This document shows, in pieces, positions 24,191 to 36,415 of a DNA stretch of 64,000 nt. Source of the stretch: Epiperipatus broadwayi (Eukaryota; Onychophora; Udeonychophora; Euonychophora; Peripatidae); NCBI GenBank assembly GCA_028023455.1, contig JAQFVV010000143.1, positions 1,402,001 through 1,466,000 on the forward strand. The letters run 5' to 3'. Both the position numbers and the translations under genes were made by a program. The stretch's first letter is position 1, and the number at the start of each line of letters is the position of its first letter. A model generated the notes under the pieces. That model had not been told where the DNA came from. It saw only the letters and a program-made list of their open reading frames with translations, and did no database searches.

Positions 24191-27100
24191 TAATGTTCAT
24201 TATTAAACAATAAATCACAAAATATTTCTTTTGCCTCTTTAAATTCAAACAAATATTTAACAGTTTTCAAATATATTTTAATAGGAAAAGGAAGAGTGTA
24301 TGTATGGAATATATAACTTATATATATATATAACAAAAATAAAGTATGAGAATAAAAATGTATAGATGTTTATTCAAGTTTATACTTCAAGTTTGCAAGA
24401 TATTATAGTTAGCAAATTATTCAAGAAAACATCTCAAATCATACACTAAATTTTACAATTGTCTTGCTATTACAATCAGAACCATAATAGACCCTAAATA
24501 TCAAAAGTTTATATATTTTAAATATACCATGCTTCAAATATCAAAGGAGTATTGATAAAATATTTTAAGTGATACTAATAAATCACTATTTGAATTCATA
24601 TTCAAAACACCAAATAGCATGGGTAATAGCATAATAGGCTCTTTCCTAGCACATAATACTAAATAATTACAAACAATAGACTAGTGAGGAATACCCATCT
24701 TCACAATTTCAAAATACTACTTAAGAAGGAATATTTACCTTCATAAATTTAAAATTCAAAATATTAACTGAAAAGGAAGATGCATCTCTATAAATAATGA
24801 AACAAACACTAATAATTCAAATATTTAGATATTCATAATTACTTCTGCAAGAAGAATATATTACATTCATATTTCCTATTAAAATGACAAAGAAAAAACT
24901 CATAGTATGGTTAACATCAGTAGAATACCATTAAATATTAATAATCCATATTTTATCAATTCCATGAATATCTGCAAAAGATTTAATTACATCAATTCCA
25001 AATTTAATAATCATTAATTTTCAAAATTATACTAATAAGATTTAGTAACATTTCCTTAACCCCCAAATATCAAATGCTTGTTCTCACACACTTCAAAAAA
25101 TACTTAACTATAGTTTGGTATACTAATGTATATGTTAATTAATTTGCATTTTAAATTAGTGATACCTTAATGAAATAAAAATTAAAATGCATTCACTGGC
25201 TATCATTTGTTAACATTTCACAAAATTATAAACAATGAATTTCCTTTTTCCATTTGGAAATTTAAATCATGCTTGAAAACAATAGAGTATTAATCAAAAA
25301 ATAAAAAATGTAAGTAACAGAATACATTTATCATTACTTGAATTACAATAGATTTTTTTCAAATATACATGAAACCATTAGTTTCTTTTATTACAATAAT
25401 ATTGATGACCAATGAATAAATAAATATTTACACAATATTTTATTCATTTTGGAACATCCAAAATACTAGAAACATTCATTGTTTTCCCACTGGGATTTCA
25501 AATAATGTCAATCTCAAATAAATAATACAAAATTAATAAATTATAATAAAGCAATATTACATGAAGTACATCAAATCCTTTTTTCTGATCATTACAGAGT
25601 TCAATTGAAGACAAAACCTTAAGGATAGTGATTTATTTTATACTATTTTTTTAAGCACAATACAAAAACAATTTTAGATGTCCATTTTGTAAGTTCATAA
25701 ATATCAATAAAAAACATAGGTAGAGATCATAATTATTTTTTGTATGTAAGTAGAATTAATGCAGAATAAACAATTGAATAAATATCTTAGCAGCTTACTA
25801 AATATTGTAAGCCATTTTTGTGACTATTATTATTTTGTCTAGTAAAGGCAGTGAAAAATAATTAATAAAATGGGAAAAATTCAGAGATTGATAACCGGAC
25901 AAACAGTTATCTTTTATATCCAAAATAGACAATGATAAGTGAAATAAATTCAATTATGTAAACATAAATACGGGACATTTATAATAAAGTTAAAGTGGTA
26001 GAAAATTTCAAAACCATGATGAGTGTTTATTCTTTCCTTTGGAATTTACCCTACTATTTGCCAAAATACATACATTAAAATAGTCAAAAATAATTAAGAT
26101 GACTAAACATGATTAGTTTTTATATTTGGCTAATAAACAAACATATTATAATATTATATAGCAGGACACCAAAATAGCAAATTTAATCAATCATAAACAA
26201 ATGAAGTTAATAATAAATAATATTAAAATCATTGTAACAATGCAGTAATTTAAGTTGCTTCAAATATGAATATTAATTATTAAGATTGAAAATAATGAAT
26301 TATTATAGTATATATATATAAATTTTAAACTAAAGAAATATTATGGCAACTATTTAAAGATGGGATGAGAGATGCAAAAATTTAAATATTCATTTAAACC
26401 TAAAATATTATATAATAGGCAAGTAAAATTACCATATATAATTTATGAATTCCATGATGTATAACAGCATATAATTTATAAATTCCATGATGTGTAACAG
26501 CATGATCCTTATTGAAAAATGTATTTTAATTCTAAATGATGATGTAATTTAACTTAAGTAAATAGCAAGAAAAAGAATATTAAAATGGCAGAGTAAGTGA
26601 AGAGGTAGACAAATAGATGCATGGATTTAAGAATAATTTTTAATAAGATTAAAATGTATATCATTAAAATAAATGAAGCAAATAATACTCTATAATTAAG
26701 TTCAGAATGGAAAAAGGCATCCAATTTTAATAAACACTTAAGGTAGGAATAGGATAAGTATAATGATAAAAAATATTAAATTTTAATAAAAAATAAGCAA
26801 AACAGTACATTTAATTGGAGGTTAAACTTTACATCAATATTTTCAAAATGGCTTATAATAAAGGTATGTTGAATAATGAATTGGCTTGCCATGGTGTTTT
26901 CTTTCTATTTTTTTATCTTGTTCCTATATACAGAACATATCAGTAACAAGGTTTAGAAGGCAGGAAATGACAATGATTTATCTGGACATTTTAAAGGTTT
27001 TTACAAATTAATTTATTGTTTATAACTTAAATGTATATTTTCAATAGAAGATTACCACTAAAAAAAAAATTGGCTAAGTCACCTGATTTTAAAATGCTCA

Positions 27101-27384
27101 TTTAATTAGAAATTTTGGAGAAATAAAAATAAGTAACTAAATAAGCATAATTTTAAAACATTTGTGCTAGCTTCATATTTTTTAATTCGCTCTTTTAAAA
27201 ATGATAAATTTAAATGAAAAGATTTAAACATGGGCATTTATGTTTTACTACAATAGCTCTTTTATTTATGATCTAGATGCTTAATTTTACTTTAATTTTT
27301 TATCAGATTAATATAATAATAGAAGCAGAAAAATAAAAATATTTAAACTGATAAATTATGTTTTATTACAAACTATTTTACTTG
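24191..27384. other. AT-rich spacer with one small tandem repeat
   Basis: No supported gene. The only clear internal structure is the 35-bp duplication at 26433-26502. Confidence 0.5.
26433..26502. repeat. 35-bp tandem duplication
   Basis: Two units (26433-26467 and 26468-26502) differ at only a couple of positions. Each contains AATTCCATGATGT. Confidence 0.85.
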
Positions 27385-27890
27385 ATGTTTTCCTGAAGAT
27401 TTGTGGTAATGGTGCTTTAGTTATATTTATTATACTGGACTATTTCCATCTGAGTATTGAATGTCTTTAGAAAAAATTAACTTTGTTTAAATATTCCAAA
27501 TACATTCAACTGTTTGTAATAGCACATTAAACAGGTTAGTATATGCCTAACGTTTTGAGAGGTATTATTCTCAGTGTTGCTGACCTGACTAGTGACTGTA
27601 TTAGCATGGGGATCGAACCTGGACTCTTAAATTCAATACTGGTTAGAGCATGACCTTAAAATTCAATACTCAAGAATCTAAGGGTCCGGGTTTGATTCCC
27701 ATTCTAGTACTGTCAGTAGTCAGGCCAGCAACACCTGAAGAAGATGGGAGAATAATACTTCTCAAAACGTTGCGCACTTACCAATCTGTTTGAGGTGCTA
27801 CTACTAACAGTAGAAGAATATTTAAATAAAGTTAATATTTTCTAAAGATATTCAATACTCATATTAGATAATGGGTATAGTCCAAACAAT
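27385..27890. mobile_element. Compact PLE terminal-repeat palindrome
   Basis: The left half (about 27437-27625) is the reverse complement of the right half (about 27640-27885). The sequence TGGACTATTTCCATC at the left matches the outer end of the PLE at about 31561. The middle carries a tRNA-like stretch: GGTTAGAGCAT near 27643 as A-box remnant and GGGTTTGATTCCC near 27688 as B-box-like sequence. A hammerhead-like core follows in the right half. There is no RT coding sequence between the arms, so this is a non-autonomous derivative. Confidence 0.75.
27730..27785 (+). ncRNA. Hammerhead-ribozyme-like motif, degenerate
   Basis: CTGAAGA at 27735-27741 fits the CUGANGA core. GGGAG (27746-27750) can pair with TTCTC (27759-27763) as stem II, with two G-U pairs. 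AAAAC follows where GAAAC is expected. Stem III would be AC against GC, so it is damaged. It is probably inactive. Confidence 0.5.
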
Positions 27891-29570
27891 ATATACAATT
27901 TTACTTTGAAACAAGCATCTCTTTATGATATGTATTAAAGGTCTTTTAAAAAAAAAAATCTACATATAAAATTAGCAGTGTTATATTTAAAATAAAATTA
28001 TGACCCTATTATATTTGAAACTATTCTTAGTGTAAAAAGAATGTTATTTTATGTATTTTATCATTTTTGTATTATTAATAAACTATACCTTAAAATTAAA
28101 GTATGTTTATAAATTATGTAATCGATAATACTAATAAAAGAAATTACAGAGAATTTTTTATTATATAAAATTCATTTTTTAAAAATGTTTTTAGGTTCTA
28201 ATTATATTTCTTTGTGAAAAAAAATCTCTCAATATTTTATTGATGCTTTTAATTATAATTTTCTCTTTGTGCTATAAGATGTTGACAAAGAAACGGAATG
28301 TTTAAGCTCCTTTATATTAACTGTTCATTAACTAAAATTGAGCAGGTATTGAAAGCTGCTTTGTTTTCAATGTTGTGGATTAATTAAAAACTTCTCTTAA
28401 TAGAGATTACATATTCTCCAAGTAAGTAATTAGTTCGTTTAACTCAAATGTCTTTTTTTTTAAACTTCAGATTTTATTAAATGAATAAAATCTGATTATA
28501 ATAATTCAGAATAGTTTTTTATGGACTAGTGATTACATGTTTTTGAAATTTTGTGCTATTTAAATTTTTTCATTTAGAATATAGAAAGAAAGAAAAAAAT
28601 TTAAATTTAAAAAAATCAATAATTAAGCTTTAAAAATGATTATACAATAATTTTTGAAATAAAAGGTTAAAATAAATAGAAAATGTCAAACAACAAAATA
28701 AATTAACTTGAAAATTTGAAGGAATGATAATAATATAATGCAAATCATCAGCGTAGAAAAATGGAAAACGTATAATGGGATTAAACTAAATATTTTTATT
28801 TTTGCATAAATATTGCAAAATTGTAAGTATAAATTTTAAATATCCTATTTAGTTTTACAACCTTTTTATCTTGTCATTTTTTAATAGTCCACTAGCTGGT
28901 GGGGGGGGGGTGTATTTTTATTCCTATGATATTTTTGTCTAAAGCGGGTTCTTTATTATCAGTTATCTCTATAATTTGCTTCTCAATCTATCTTTTATGT
29001 TTTCTAGTCATTTTAAAAGCATTTTAATTAAGAATATAGAATGATGTGATCTATTATTATCAGTATTTGTTTTTTTAACTATACAATATTTTATTATTCT
29101 TTTATCATCAATGTATTTCTACTCTTTATTTTATAAATCTTATGTGGCTGCTACTATTTATTTTGATTATGTGATCAAAGAAGTGAAAAAAATCAAATAG
29201 TTAATTGTTTAGAAAGTCATGTGACATTCATTCGCTAGAAAGTTGATTTAATCTAATAATTCTATGCCGGGAATCAAAGAAAAATATATATTTAAACATA
29301 TTATAAAGAATTAAACTTATGTCAATATTTCAGTTGTTAGTTTGTATTCTGTTTTGTTATTGACTTTTTGACGTTCTGTTTTTTTTTTTTATGTAAAATA
29401 AAAGTTTGGATAAATTAGTATATAATTAGAGCAACAAATAAAACATGTTAAAGTAATACAGACATTTGAAGAAAATATTTTAAAAATTTGTTGGTAGTAA
29501 TTCTGTGAGTCATTTTTGAATTCAATTTCCTAATAATTCAGTTTGGCTTTATGATCAAAAATATATATCT
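27891..29570. other. AT-rich spacer
   Basis: No gene was seen. A run of ten G (28901-28910) stands out in a background that is otherwise very poor in G. Confidence 0.5.
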
Positions 29571-29577
29571 AGTTATT

Positions 29578-29680
29578 TTTTTTTTTTTTTTCATGTGTCA
29601 TAGCATCAGCCGGGAAGCAACCTGGAGCAACTGCTTGTAAGGCAGCTGTGCTGACCACTCAGCCACCAACTCTACACATC
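29578..29680 (-). mobile_element. tRNA-derived SINE
   Basis: On the minus strand the element reads TGGCTGAGTGGTCAGCA (A box), then an anticodon-arm-like stretch (CTGCCTTACAAGCAG), a B-box-like CCAGGTTGCTTCCCGG, a short tail and a poly(A) tract (the T run at about 29578-29591). The same family recurs at 53577-53676. A target duplication was not obvious here. Confidence 0.75.
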
Positions 29681-31499
29681 TCTCTACGCATGCATTATAT
29701 GTTCAAGCAATGACAGGAGATCTATTTCATCAAATGGAATCAACTAATAAGTCATTATTGTTTGTTTGTTTTTAAGTTTTCTTGGATATTACTTTTATAA
29801 TTGATATGATAAAGTTCATTGACAAATTAAGATTCATTTATTTGCTCAAGAATTTCAAACTCTTTGCCTACATTATGTAGAATTGTTTCATCTTCATATA
29901 TTCTTTAGCTGTGACATTCTCTTGATTATAAATGACTTCATAAATAGTTTCAATTACATGACTTACATACAAATCTTTTTTGGATTTATTACAAGCCATG
30001 CTTAACTTTTTTAGAATAATCAATTGCCTTCAAGTAATTATGAACAATTCTGTCAAATTTCTTTTAATGTATGAAGTACTTTGAAATTTATTTAGGGCAA
30101 GGATATATATGGTAGATCACCCACAGCAGTCAATTTAATTCTGATTTTAAAATTTATAAATTTACATGATGTTTGATTGAGCATTTATATTCAAGAACTT
30201 CTGCAACCATCTTGTAGATTTTCTAAGAATATCATCAGATTGCTTTTATAAGAATATTGTTTTTACTGGATTCATATTTTTAGAAACCTAAAATTTTTTT
30301 TCCTGCATTTCTTTTATCTTTAACGAACATGTATTCTAAAGTCAAGAGTGAATTTTTTGGAAATAGTAAAACAAAATTGACAGTATTAGTTGAAATGGTA
30401 TATTTCCTACATTATATACCTTTCACCTATTTATCCCTATATCTATCTGTGCCAGGTTTAAACCTTTAAAGAGTACCCATCTAAAGACACTTCCACAGTT
30501 GTAAAAAGTATACCCACACATATATATGTGAATGTAATGTCTATAACATAATTAGTATAGCTATATTGCAGCAAATATTTATTCCAAAGTAATATATGCT
30601 TTAGTTTATCATTTAGTTAAATTTAAAAGTCAATTTGTACTTTTATACATTTAAAAATGTATGAATAATATGTAGATCCACGTACCACCATGATACATAT
30701 ATAGCATCATGTTGTTTGATCATATCACAAAATTTATAAGTTTGACTTAAAATAAGTTGTAAACAAAAATCACTCCTCACTCACTTGTTCTGGTATAAGG
30801 TGAGAAAGAAATCCAAATTTTTATTTTAGACAATAAATATTTTCTTAAAATTACATTTTTGTAAACAACATTTAGCCAACTGGAACTATTACTAATCTTG
30901 GGGGAATAGAAATTGTCAATGTGGCCAAAAACATTCTGTTAGAAGATTAAAACAAAGGGTTAAACTTATTTTAGTATTTTAAAATTTCAAAATGTAAAAA
31001 GTGCTAATGGATTTACTTATGGAAAATAATTTATTTATTAAGATTATAGTTTGATCCCAAGACCATATAAATAGGCTAGATTTTACTATGTAAAAAACAC
31101 TGTGTAATTTTAAAAAGCATCAGTCACTATACTTCACACCAGTTTAAATTTTAATGTGATGGAGTAGGAGGGCAAGAATTGCTGTCTCCCAGACCTGAGA
31201 AATGATGGTCCCCATCACACATACCATACCAGTGCATAGTCATTTTTAGAGATGGGGAGACATTCCTGAAAATGGTCTACTGTAAAGAAAATATAACTGA
31301 AACCCTGGTGCCTGTCTGGAAATCAAGAGTGCTACAACAACTGCCATCAAGAGTGCCAATAAACAAGCTGTAATTAACAAGTTAGGTAACAATCCTTCAG
31401 AACACTGCAGAGAGCTTTAAATGTACTTTAAACCTTAATCTTTAAAGCTATAGCTTATAAGTTAAAATGAAAATCCTGTCTAAAGTAAAATGTGAAACT
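29681..31499. other. AT-rich spacer, possible decayed ORF on minus strand
   Basis: Between about 29800 and 30300 the minus strand has several Lys/Glu-rich open pieces (for example DETILHNVGKEFEILEQINE) split by stops. They suggest an old, unidentified coding element. The remainder shows nothing recognisable. Confidence 0.3.
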
Positions 31500-31539
31500 T
31501 ATTATAAATGTTGCTAGCTGTTTTCCTGAAGGTTTGTGA

Positions 31540-31830
31540 TGATGGTGTTTTAGTTGTATTTTTATATTGGACTATTTCCATCATCTAATATGAGTATTGA
31601 ATGTCTTTTGAAAAATTTAACTTTATTCAAATATTCCAAATACATTCGACTATTAGTAATAGCACATCAAACAGGTTAATATATTCACAATGTGTATTAT
31701 TCTCCCCTCTTCTTCAGGTGTTGCCAGCCTAACCAGTGACAGTACTAACATGGGATTTGAACCTGAACTCTTAGATTCTTGAGTATTAAATTTTAAGGTA
31801 ACACTCATCCTGCCAAAGGCAACAGTCAGT
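31540..31830 (-). repeat. PLE terminal repeat with eroded hammerhead-like motif
   Basis: On the minus strand CTGAAGA (plus 31711-31717) is followed by GGGGAG, but the sequence corresponding to the second stem II strand and GAAAC is missing compared with 27735-27770, apparently through a small deletion. A GGATTTGAACC-like block (B-box remnant) occurs near 31742. Confidence 0.55.
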
Positions 31831-31890
31831 AGAAATTTCATATTCTTATCTATGAGGTAGAAATTTCATACTCTTATCTATGAGATTCCT
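31830..31890. repeat. 28-bp tandem duplication
   Basis: The block GTAGAAATTTCATA, then CTTATCTATGAG, occurs twice in succession. Confidence 0.8.
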
Positions 31891-31999
31891 CCTGATTTCC
31901 TAAGAGCAAAGTTGATTAGTGGTTTTCATACATTATGTATAGTCACACTAGGTTGGCATATGGGATTTTTTGCCATTGTCATGTGAGCACCTGCTTTAA

Positions 32000-33640
32000 A
32001 TTTTCTTCATTGTACTTTTTCTTCTCTATCCAAAATTTTTGTATTTTCCCAATTGAACATAGGTTTATTGGCACATATATGGTATGTTACCTTAGATATA
32101 TATGTTATCTCTCTTCTAATCATTAGTTTATGTTCTTGCAAGTGCTTTTCAATGGGACAACTGGTCTCACCAATATATGTTCTTCCACATTCACATGGTG
32201 TTTCAAAGATGCAGTTTTTTCTTTTCAGCATTTCAAGTTTAGGCTTTGTAGATGTTAGAATTCCTCATAGAGTGGTATGGCTCTGGAAAGCTATTTTGAT
32301 GTTATACTGATTGCAGATTTCCCTTAATTTGTCTATTATTTTTGGAATATACGAGTACTCTATAGTACCAATAATTATTTTTTCTTTTGATAGTTCTTTT
32401 TGTTGTCTATTTAATGTTTTCTTAATAACAGCTAATGGATAACCATTTTTCATAAGAGTTTGTTCTATATAGATCTTTTTTTTTTCAAATTTCTGGTCCA
32501 TAGTGATAGTATAATTCCATATTTTGTGTTTCTGGTGTGATTGGATGTATGCGCTAGATGTTTTCCTGTATGTGTAGGTTTTTTGGTAAACTGTAGTTTT
32601 GATTTTGCCATAAGGGAGTCTTGTCACAATAACATCTAAAAATACCAATTTTTGTTCTTGTTTTGATTCTAATGTGAATTTAATTGAAGGGGATATGTTG
32701 TTGATGTGTTTCCATAAAGTTTGTAGCAGAACATCACCATGTGGCCATACAACAAATGTATCATCTTCATAGTGAAGCCAAACATTAGATGGATATGGAG
32801 TAGTTTTTATGGCTAAGGTTTCAAGTTGTTCCCTGTAAATATTGCTAATCAGGGAAGACAAAGGTGAGCCCATAGCCATTCCTTGATTTTGTTGGCAGAA
32901 CACCATTTTGTATTGAAAGTAGGTTGTTTTTATGCAGAATGTTAATAGTTCCATTATCCTATCAATAGAAAGAGCTGTGCTGGTTTGAAAAACTATTATT
33001 ACCATTTAATCTTTTCCTTTCAATAGACAATGCTTCTTTGCCTGATACAGTCATGAATAAACTTTCCACATCAAAGCTTATCAATAAGTCAGTTCATCAA
33101 TTTTCATGTTCTTGATTAATTCTACAAAGTGTTTAGAATCCTTGACAAAGGACTGGGTCTTGTACGCCAAAGGACTTAGAATTTGCCAAATTTTGGCAAG
33201 GTGGATCTCTGGTACTAACAATAGGTCTTAATGGAACATGATCCTTATGGATTTTAGGTAGACCATAAAGATGAGAAATTTTGCTGAAATATGTTGTTAT
33301 CTTTCTTTTTTCTGAATCAGAAAAGTACCTGCTATGCTTCCTGATTAATGCTTGTAACTTTGTTCCTGTACTCAGCATCAGACTTTTTGCCACTTTTCTA
33401 TATTGACCTGCTGTGAGGAGTTCTTGTATTTTGTTATCAAAATCAGTTATGTCCATTACAACTACTGCATTGCCTTTGTCATCCCAGAGAATAATTATAA
33501 TTTATCTACTTTGAAAGATTTAATTGCTTTCTTCTTCCATAGGAAATGCTTGACTTTGATTTTTGTTGCTTGTCAAGTGTTCTTTTTATTCTCCAGCATA
33601 ATTCTGCTGCTTCTTCTAAAGGCAATTTTTGAGTGACTTC
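32000..33640 (-). pseudogene. PLE reverse transcriptase with GIY-YIG-type endonuclease, frameshifted
   Basis: Pieces in reading order on the minus strand are as follows. An N-terminal segment at about 33460-33640 is frame-disrupted. The open frame at 33133-33456 has MDITDFDNKIQELL, KISHLYGLPKIHK and PLRPIVSTRDPP. At about 33060-33095 is LISFDVESLF, which holds the first catalytic Asp. The open frame at 32265-33005 has NQGMAMGSPLSSLISNIYRE and LHYEDDTFVVW, the second catalytic box with YEDD in place of YVDD, then FLDVIVTRLPYG. After a frameshift, 32007-32231 reads CECGRTYIGETSCPIEKHL with EH downstream, the core of the GIY-YIG endonuclease typical of PLEs. At least two frameshifts and stops disrupt it. 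Confidence 0.9.
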
Positions 33641-33740
33641 ATCAGTGGCTTTCTAACAGTTGAATGTATTTCGAATATTTAAATAAAGGTTAAATTTTTC
33701 TAAAGACCTTCATGATGGAAATTGTCCAACATAAAATACA

Positions 33741-34689
33741 ATTATAGCTGTTTGTTTATTTAAAATCTATTTTCTATTTTACACTGTTGTTGTGCATATA
33801 TTTTATCTACTTTATTTCTCAAAATTTCATTTTTTAGATGTGATAATATGCCAAATATTTTGACACAATGAGCATATTTATTGTAATAACTTTTTAGTGA
33901 AAATATTATAAATTACATCTTCAACTTAATATATTAATAATGTTTATTTAGCTTACTTTAGCCTGCTGTTTTGAAATCATGTTGTATTAAAAATAGTAAC
34001 TGACCACTCTGTACTCATTATTATGATACTTTTGATTTAGTTTTATATTGATTAAATATTTATTATAGTTTGCAAAATTAGAAATAAACTATGAGTTTAA
34101 AAGATTGATCTTATCAAGGTAATAGACTAGCCAAATAATTCACCCATGCTGAGCTGGTATTTTCTGCCAGCTCATACTCATACATATATATACACACATA
34201 TTTTTTAAAAATAAAATATATATATTTTATAAAACTTGTTTTATTAGAAATAAATAAACACGTACTTTTCTATCAGCTCATATATATATACACACCTATA
34301 TATATTTTGTTAAAATATAAATATCGTTTTATAATACATAATTTTTAAGAAAAGAAATATAAATTAACACTTAATTTTAAAATGTAGTTTTAAGAAGTTA
34401 AAATAAATTTGATCAAGATCTTGCATTTTTGATAAAAGTTTGTCTTTTGTTTAGTCTTTAAAAAAATTCTTAAAGATAGAAGGGAAAAGAAAGCAATTAA
34501 TTCTATTGTTGGGGCTTTGACAGTGAAGGTATTTTTATGCTATCTATTACGCTGATCAATTGGAATGTTTCTTTGGGATTTTAAAATAAAATATGAAATA
34601 AAAGAAGAGAATATCAAAGGTGTGAACTAAGACTTTGAAAAAAAACTATAAATTACGGACTTTCCTTTTGTTTGAATTAATTGGATTTT
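33741..34689. other. AT-rich spacer with a diverged direct repeat
   Basis: The block around 34155-34205 (CAGCTCATACTCATAC, then TATATACACAC) recurs at about 34270-34310. No gene was seen. Confidence 0.4.
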
Positions 34690-35000
34690 TCTGCCAAAGA
34701 ATACAGAATCTATAAGCCAATTCGGCTCGGACTCTCCAATATAAAAAAAAATCGTAAAATTACATTAAAAAAAAAAAGAAGTAAGTGCAAGGAGAAAATG
34801 TTGAATGGCTAGATCTTACAGAACTTTCCCTTTTGGGAACCTCTTCCTATTACCACCGGGAACTGCCTTGTAAATGCCGGACATAGAGAGCTAGTTGGGG
34901 AGAACAGACTGGAAGTTCACAGACAAACCACGACGAATATAGAGTGAAATATTACACACACACAGGATCTACACTGATCGATCAGGGTAAATAGATTTTT
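34690..35000 (+). other. GC-richer segment, possible promoter and first exon
   Basis: Composition shifts sharply from the surroundings at about 34700-34990. There is a CCAATATAAAA block at about 34737-34747 and a non-repetitive stretch from about 34830. A donor-like sequence (CAGGGTAAAT) lies at about 34983-34992. This would fit a non-coding first exon on the plus strand, but nothing in the sequence proves transcription. Confidence 0.2.
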
Positions 35001-35394
35001 TTATTATAATTTCAAGAGACATTTGCGTAATAGAATTTAAAAAAAAGAAAAGAAAAAAAGCCATCACTTCAAATATCCCAAAGTTTCAGCAATAGAAAGG
35101 GAGGATATGTAGTCTTTAAGTATATGTATTTACTAATCCTAATTAATCCACATTATAATTTTGTGTTATGTTTTATTAAGCAAACTTACCTTTGGTTTCT
35201 GTGATTGTTGTTCTGATAATGTATAGATATGAATAAGAAAATTGTATACTCGATCTAAGGGCAAGTAAAATTTAAGAGGATAAGATTTAACATTAGAAAG
35301 AGGAGGTTTGAGTGGATTTTATTTTAACAAACCCACTCTTATAGTAAGTCGCCCTTGAGTTCACTCATAGTTATATACCATGTTTTTTTTTTGA

Positions 35395-36415
35395 TGAAAA
35401 TATTGGTAGAGTGACGGCGCATGGTCCTTTGAGAACGATACATGTTAATTCTTGATTAGAAAGAAAAAGGATCGGGAGTGGTTGATTCGACAAGTGCGAG
35501 GGAAGGTAATAAACAACAAATAGAATAAAGGTATAATAAATATTTCAACAACAGTGAAGTGTCGATCTCTTTCTTTTTATTTATTATAATTAATTCTTAT
35601 ATTTCATTTTGTAATCTTTTGGTCCGTTAAAAGGAAATTATTTTAAGGTTTGCATTTGGTGATTGCCGTTCATAAATAAATTAGCTGTTATTATAGAAAT
35701 TTTATAATATGGTCTAGGCAGAAATGCTTGGTGGCGCCCTTGAACGGCCACCGTATGTTGCAATCTCTTGAAATTTAAGAGCGTAACAAAATGTTTTGTT
35801 ACAACGCTAAATATACCTTTCCTCTCAAATGTCTCTTTTTTCTTGAAGTGAGATGTGTCATCAACTCCTGCCTTTTCTCACACAAAAACAGCATCTTCAA
35901 TCTCTGAAGATCCATCAAAACAGGGGTCTTTGCAACTATCAGACTATCAGTTTTCTCATCTATGCACTCTGGTTGCTCTGATGTGCTATTATTTTTGACC
36001 AGAGAGTACACTCAGTGAATCAAAAATTATTGGACCTAACTCACTCTCTCAAAACCACATATACTAAACTAGCCCCATCTCCGCTCCTCACACACACCTG
36101 GGAAATCCTCCAACTCCCATCCTCTCAGCCTGTCACAGGACTCACCGAATTAAATGTTTGTGACCCATGCTATCACTCGCTTAACAGGGACATGCATCTC
36201 AGACTTTTTCTTGGCCTGGACTACACACCCTTTCCACATCCCTTTCCCTTTTCATATGTATCCTTCCCTTTTCACCATGTTGTTCCCTTTTCATATGTAT
36301 TCTTCCCTTTTCTTCATGTTGTTCCTGAACCTCATTTTATCATGTAATCACTTCTTTGTAAACCTTTTTTTAACTGTATTTTCAGCTGTTTTCTTTTGAT
36401 GAATACATTTTCATC
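35395..36415. other. GC-richer, CT-rich segment of unknown nature
   Basis: Patches at 35410-35520, 35715-35760 and 35850-36360 are less AT-rich than their surroundings. An ACAAAATGTTTTGT palindrome lies near 35787. The minus frame at 35799-36011 (70 codons, with the block SEQPECIDEKTDSLIVAKTP) and the plus frame at 36015-36347 (110 codons, Pro/Phe/His-rich) are both open. The second is partly built from a 39-bp tandem repeat. Neither is recognised. This could be a decayed gene or an old transposon. Confidence 0.25.
36244..36325. repeat. 39-bp tandem duplication
   Basis: Units start at TCCCTTTTCATATGTAT and end at CATGTTGT. Two copies, slightly diverged, keep the plus reading frame open. Confidence 0.7.

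Larger units (their letters stand above)
31510..33740 (-). mobile_element. Penelope-like element, most complete copy in the window
   Basis: The element lies antisense. Its ORF occupies about 33640 down to 32000, followed by a non-coding terminal region to about 31510. The outer ends are inverted repeats of one another: about 31561-31655 pairs with about 33657-33733 (TGGACTATTTCCATC against GGAAATTGTCCA, and AAATACATTC against GAATGTATTT). Inverted terminal copies are a known arrangement of PLE terminal repeats. The same end sequence is found in the palindromes at 27.4-27.9 kb. The copy is dead because of frameshifts. No target duplication was identified. Confidence 0.8.

Noticed and set aside
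28901-28910. Run of ten G as a functional G-quadruplex
   Set aside because: A single homopolymer without further G runs nearby does not support it.
36015-36347. 110-codon open frame called as a gene
   Set aside because: No family recognised and its second half is made by a tandem repeat; kept only as part of an unassigned segment.
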